From Asaia bogorensis (GTDB lineage Bacteria; Pseudomonadota; Alphaproteobacteria; Acetobacterales; Acetobacteraceae), in assembly GCA_945874515.1 (NCBI GenBank), contig CAMCHA010000141.1, forward strand, positions 1 to 6,787: a stretch of 6,787 bases of DNA, in the 5' to 3' direction. Below are positions 5,085 to 6,787 of the stretch, in pieces (the stretch's first letter is position 1; each line of letters opens with the position of its first letter). The notes under the pieces were generated by a model that was given only the letters and a program-made list of their open reading frames with translations, searched no databases and was not told the origin of the DNA. The position numbers were made by a program, and so were the translations under genes.

Positions 5085-6787
5085 ATGACTGAAGCGAAAA
5101 CAGGGCAGGCGGGACGGACAGGAGGCAAGCTTTTGGCTGATGCCTTGGTGGCCCAGGGCGTCACGCATGCCTTTTGCGTACCGGGTGAAAGCTATCTTGA
5201 TCTGCTCGATGGCCTTTATTCCGTGCGCAACCAGTTGCAATTGGTGACCTGCCGTTTTGAAGCCGGCGCCATTCATATGGCCGAGGCCTATGGCAAGCTT
5301 ACCGGCAAGCCTGGGGTTGCCATTGTCACGCGCGGCCAGGGCGCCTGCCATGCGGCGATTGGCGTGCATGTCGCGCAGCAGGATTCAACGCCGCTGATAC
5401 TGCTGGTTGGGCAAATCCCGGTCGAGGAGACAGACCGCGAAACCTTCCAGGAAGTTGATTACCGCCGCATGTTCAGCCCCATCGCCAAATGGGTGACGCA
5501 GATTGATGATGAAAAGCGCATCCCGGAATTGATGGCGCATGCCTTTGATGTCGCAGTATCTGGCCGCCCTGGCCCGGTGGTGATCGCGATCAGTGAGGAA
5601 ATGCAAAAGCGGATGGCAAACGTGCCGGATATCGGCCCCGCCAATGTGCTGCCGCCTTACCCCGCGCCCGATGCCGTTTCGCGCATGATGGCGATGCTGG
5701 GCAAGGCGAAGCGCCCGCTGGCGGTGCTGGGTGGCTCCCGCTGGTCCGATCAGGGCAAGGCCGATATCCGCGACTTCCTGCTGGCGAATGATCTGCCGGT
5801 GGCGGTGGGCTTCCGCCGTCAGGGGATTTTCGATGGCAATTCAGAAAACTATGTGGGTGATCTGGGCGTGGGCGCCGATCCTGGCCTGGTGGCTCACGCC
5901 AAGGATGCGGATTTGATCATCGCCATTGGATCGCGCCTTGGGGAGACCTTCAGCCAGGGCTATACACTGTTGGATATGGCGGGGGCCACGCCGATTGTGC
6001 ATGTCTATCCCGAGCAATCAGAAATCGGGCGCGTCTATCGCCCGGCGCTTGGCATTACCGCGGATCTGAATGCCTTTGCGGCGGCGGCCAAGGCGGCGGC
6101 ACCCATCAAGAAGCCCGCCTGGGCCGGCTGGACGCGGGATTTGCGCGCGACGCGCATGAAGCAGGCGGAAGCACCCAATTACGAAGGGCCGCTCAATCTG
6201 GCGAAGGCCTTGCAGGATTTGGAAAAGGCTTTGCCGGCCGATACGATCTACACGACCGATGCCGGTAATTTCGCGACCTGGCCGACGCGCTTCATGCATG
6301 TGGGCGCAGCCCAGGATTTTCTTGGCCCCACCAATGGCGCCATGGGCTATGCGGTACCGTCAGCGATTGGTGCGAAGATTGTGCATCCGGAACGGACAGT
6401 GATTGGCTTTGTAGGCGATGGCGGCTTTCTGATGACGGGGCAGGAAATCGCGACCGCTTTCCATCATTCCGTCAATCCGGTCATTCTGGTGTTCAACAAC
6501 CAGATGTACGGCACCATCCGGATGTATCAGGAACGCACCTATCCGCATCGTGTCTCTGCCACTGCGCTCACCAATCCGGATTTCGCGCGCTTCATTGAAG
6601 CCTTTGGCGGCCATGGTGAGGTTGTTGAAAAGACCGAGGAGTTGGTGCCGGCAGTCCAGCGGGCACTCGCTTCCGGTAAGCCTGCCCTGGTGGAAATCCG
6701 CATGAATCCGGAACAGGTGACCAACCGCGCCACCATTGCCGATTTGCGCGCACAATCCGGCAAGGCTGCGCCTGCGGCGGCACTTCC
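5085..6787 (+). CDS. Thiamine-diphosphate-dependent enzyme, acetolactate-synthase-like family, 3' end missing
   Basis: This cytosolic ThDP enzyme of the pyruvate-decarboxylase/acetolactate-synthase fold would decarboxylate, cleave or ligate a 2-keto acid or related compound; the true substrate is not readable. 567 codons are present with no stop, close to the usual 550-580, so only a short tail is missing. The PYR domain (about 14-175) has the activating glutamate E59 in CRFEAGAIHMAEAYGK, then TRGQGACH (82-89, where relatives usually read GPG) and FQEVDYRR (121-128). The central domain is about 195-330 (AVLGGSRW, IAIGSRLGE). The PP domain (about 370-545) carries the ThDP/Mg motif G444-D445-G446, then 24 residues, then N471-N472. 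After NN it reads QMYGTIRMYQERTYP rather than the QWQ-type active-site stretch of genuine acetolactate synthases, and no small regulatory subunit is visible, so I would not call it IlvB. Glyoxylate carboligase is unlikely because E59 is present. Start ATG 5085 is chosen because the fold begins near GGKLLADAL (13-21). Neighbours give no pathway hint. Confidence 0.9.
   Translation, partial: MTEAKTGQAGRTGGKLLADALVAQGVTHAFCVPGESYLDLLDGLYSVRNQLQLVTCRFEAGAIHMAEAYGKLTGKPGVAIVTRGQGACHAAIGVHVAQQDSTPLILLVGQIPVEETDRETFQEVDYRRMFSPIAKWVTQIDDEKRIPELMAHAFDVAVSGRPGPVVIAISEEMQKRMANVPDIGPANVLPPYPAPDAVSRMMAMLGKAKRPLAVLGGSRWSDQGKADIRDFLLANDLPVAVGFRRQGIFDGNSENYVGDLGVGADPGLVAHAKDADLIIAIGSRLGETFSQGYTLLDMAGATPIVHVYPEQSEIGRVYRPALGITADLNAFAAAAKAAAPIKKPAWAGWTRDLRATRMKQAEAPNYEGPLNLAKALQDLEKALPADTIYTTDAGNFATWPTRFMHVGAAQDFLGPTNGAMGYAVPSAIGAKIVHPERTVIGFVGDGGFLMTGQEIATAFHHSVNPVILVFNNQMYGTIRMYQERTYPHRVSATALTNPDFARFIEAFGGHGEVVEKTEELVPAVQRALASGKPALVEIRMNPEQVTNRATIADLRAQSGKAAPAAAL
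5120..5135 (+). promoter_or_regulatory. Internal Shine-Dalgarno and in-frame TTG, possible second start of the ThDP gene
   Basis: A full consensus AGGAGG (5120-5125) stands 7 bases before an in-frame TTG (5133-5135), a better ribosome-binding site than the one ahead of the ATG. Starting here would remove 16 residues, including the conserved GGKLL beginning of the PYR domain, which argues against it being the main start. It may simply reflect the codons for Thr-Gly-Gly. Confidence 0.2.

Overview
The window looks like ordinary chromosome from a GC-rich Gram-negative bacterium, most likely an alphaproteobacterium. The supports are G/C-rich third codon positions, an RND pump with a periplasmic adaptor (which implies an outer membrane), and a possible promoter of the Caulobacter housekeeping type. 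A Rhodospirillales/Acetobacteraceae-like source is my guess from the protein style and I cannot verify it. All four genes lie on the + strand and fill almost the whole window. I saw no tRNA, rRNA, insertion sequence, CRISPR array or phage gene.

Layout. (1) Bases 1-590 are the C-terminal part of an ATPase subunit of an oligopeptide/dipeptide (Opp/Dpp, nickel/peptide) ABC importer; its Walker A region lies off the left edge. (2) Bases 591-742 are a non-coding spacer holding one terminator-like hairpin. (3) Bases 743-4998 are a two-gene operon, a membrane-fusion (adaptor) protein and an AcrB-type RND inner-membrane pump, separated by 14 bases. Together they would make two of the three parts of a proton-driven tripartite efflux system. 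No outer-membrane channel gene and no local regulator are visible. (4) Bases 4999-5084 are a compact, highly structured spacer. It holds a bulged hairpin just after the pump's stop codon, a candidate promoter, and a strong 34-base interrupted palindrome whose right arm contains the ribosome-binding site of the next gene. (5) Bases 5085-6787 are a nearly complete thiamine-diphosphate (ThDP) enzyme of the acetolactate-synthase-like family, cut off by the right edge probably only a few residues before its stop.

The ABC gene, the pump operon and the ThDP enzyme look like three independent transcription units rather than one pathway. I do not see an undescribed multi-gene system. The most interesting non-coding signal is the palindrome at 5048-5081, which could be a DNA operator at the transcription start or an RNA hairpin hiding the start site of the ThDP gene. 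Secondary points of interest are the unusual residues in the ThDP enzyme and in the pump adaptor's hairpin tip.
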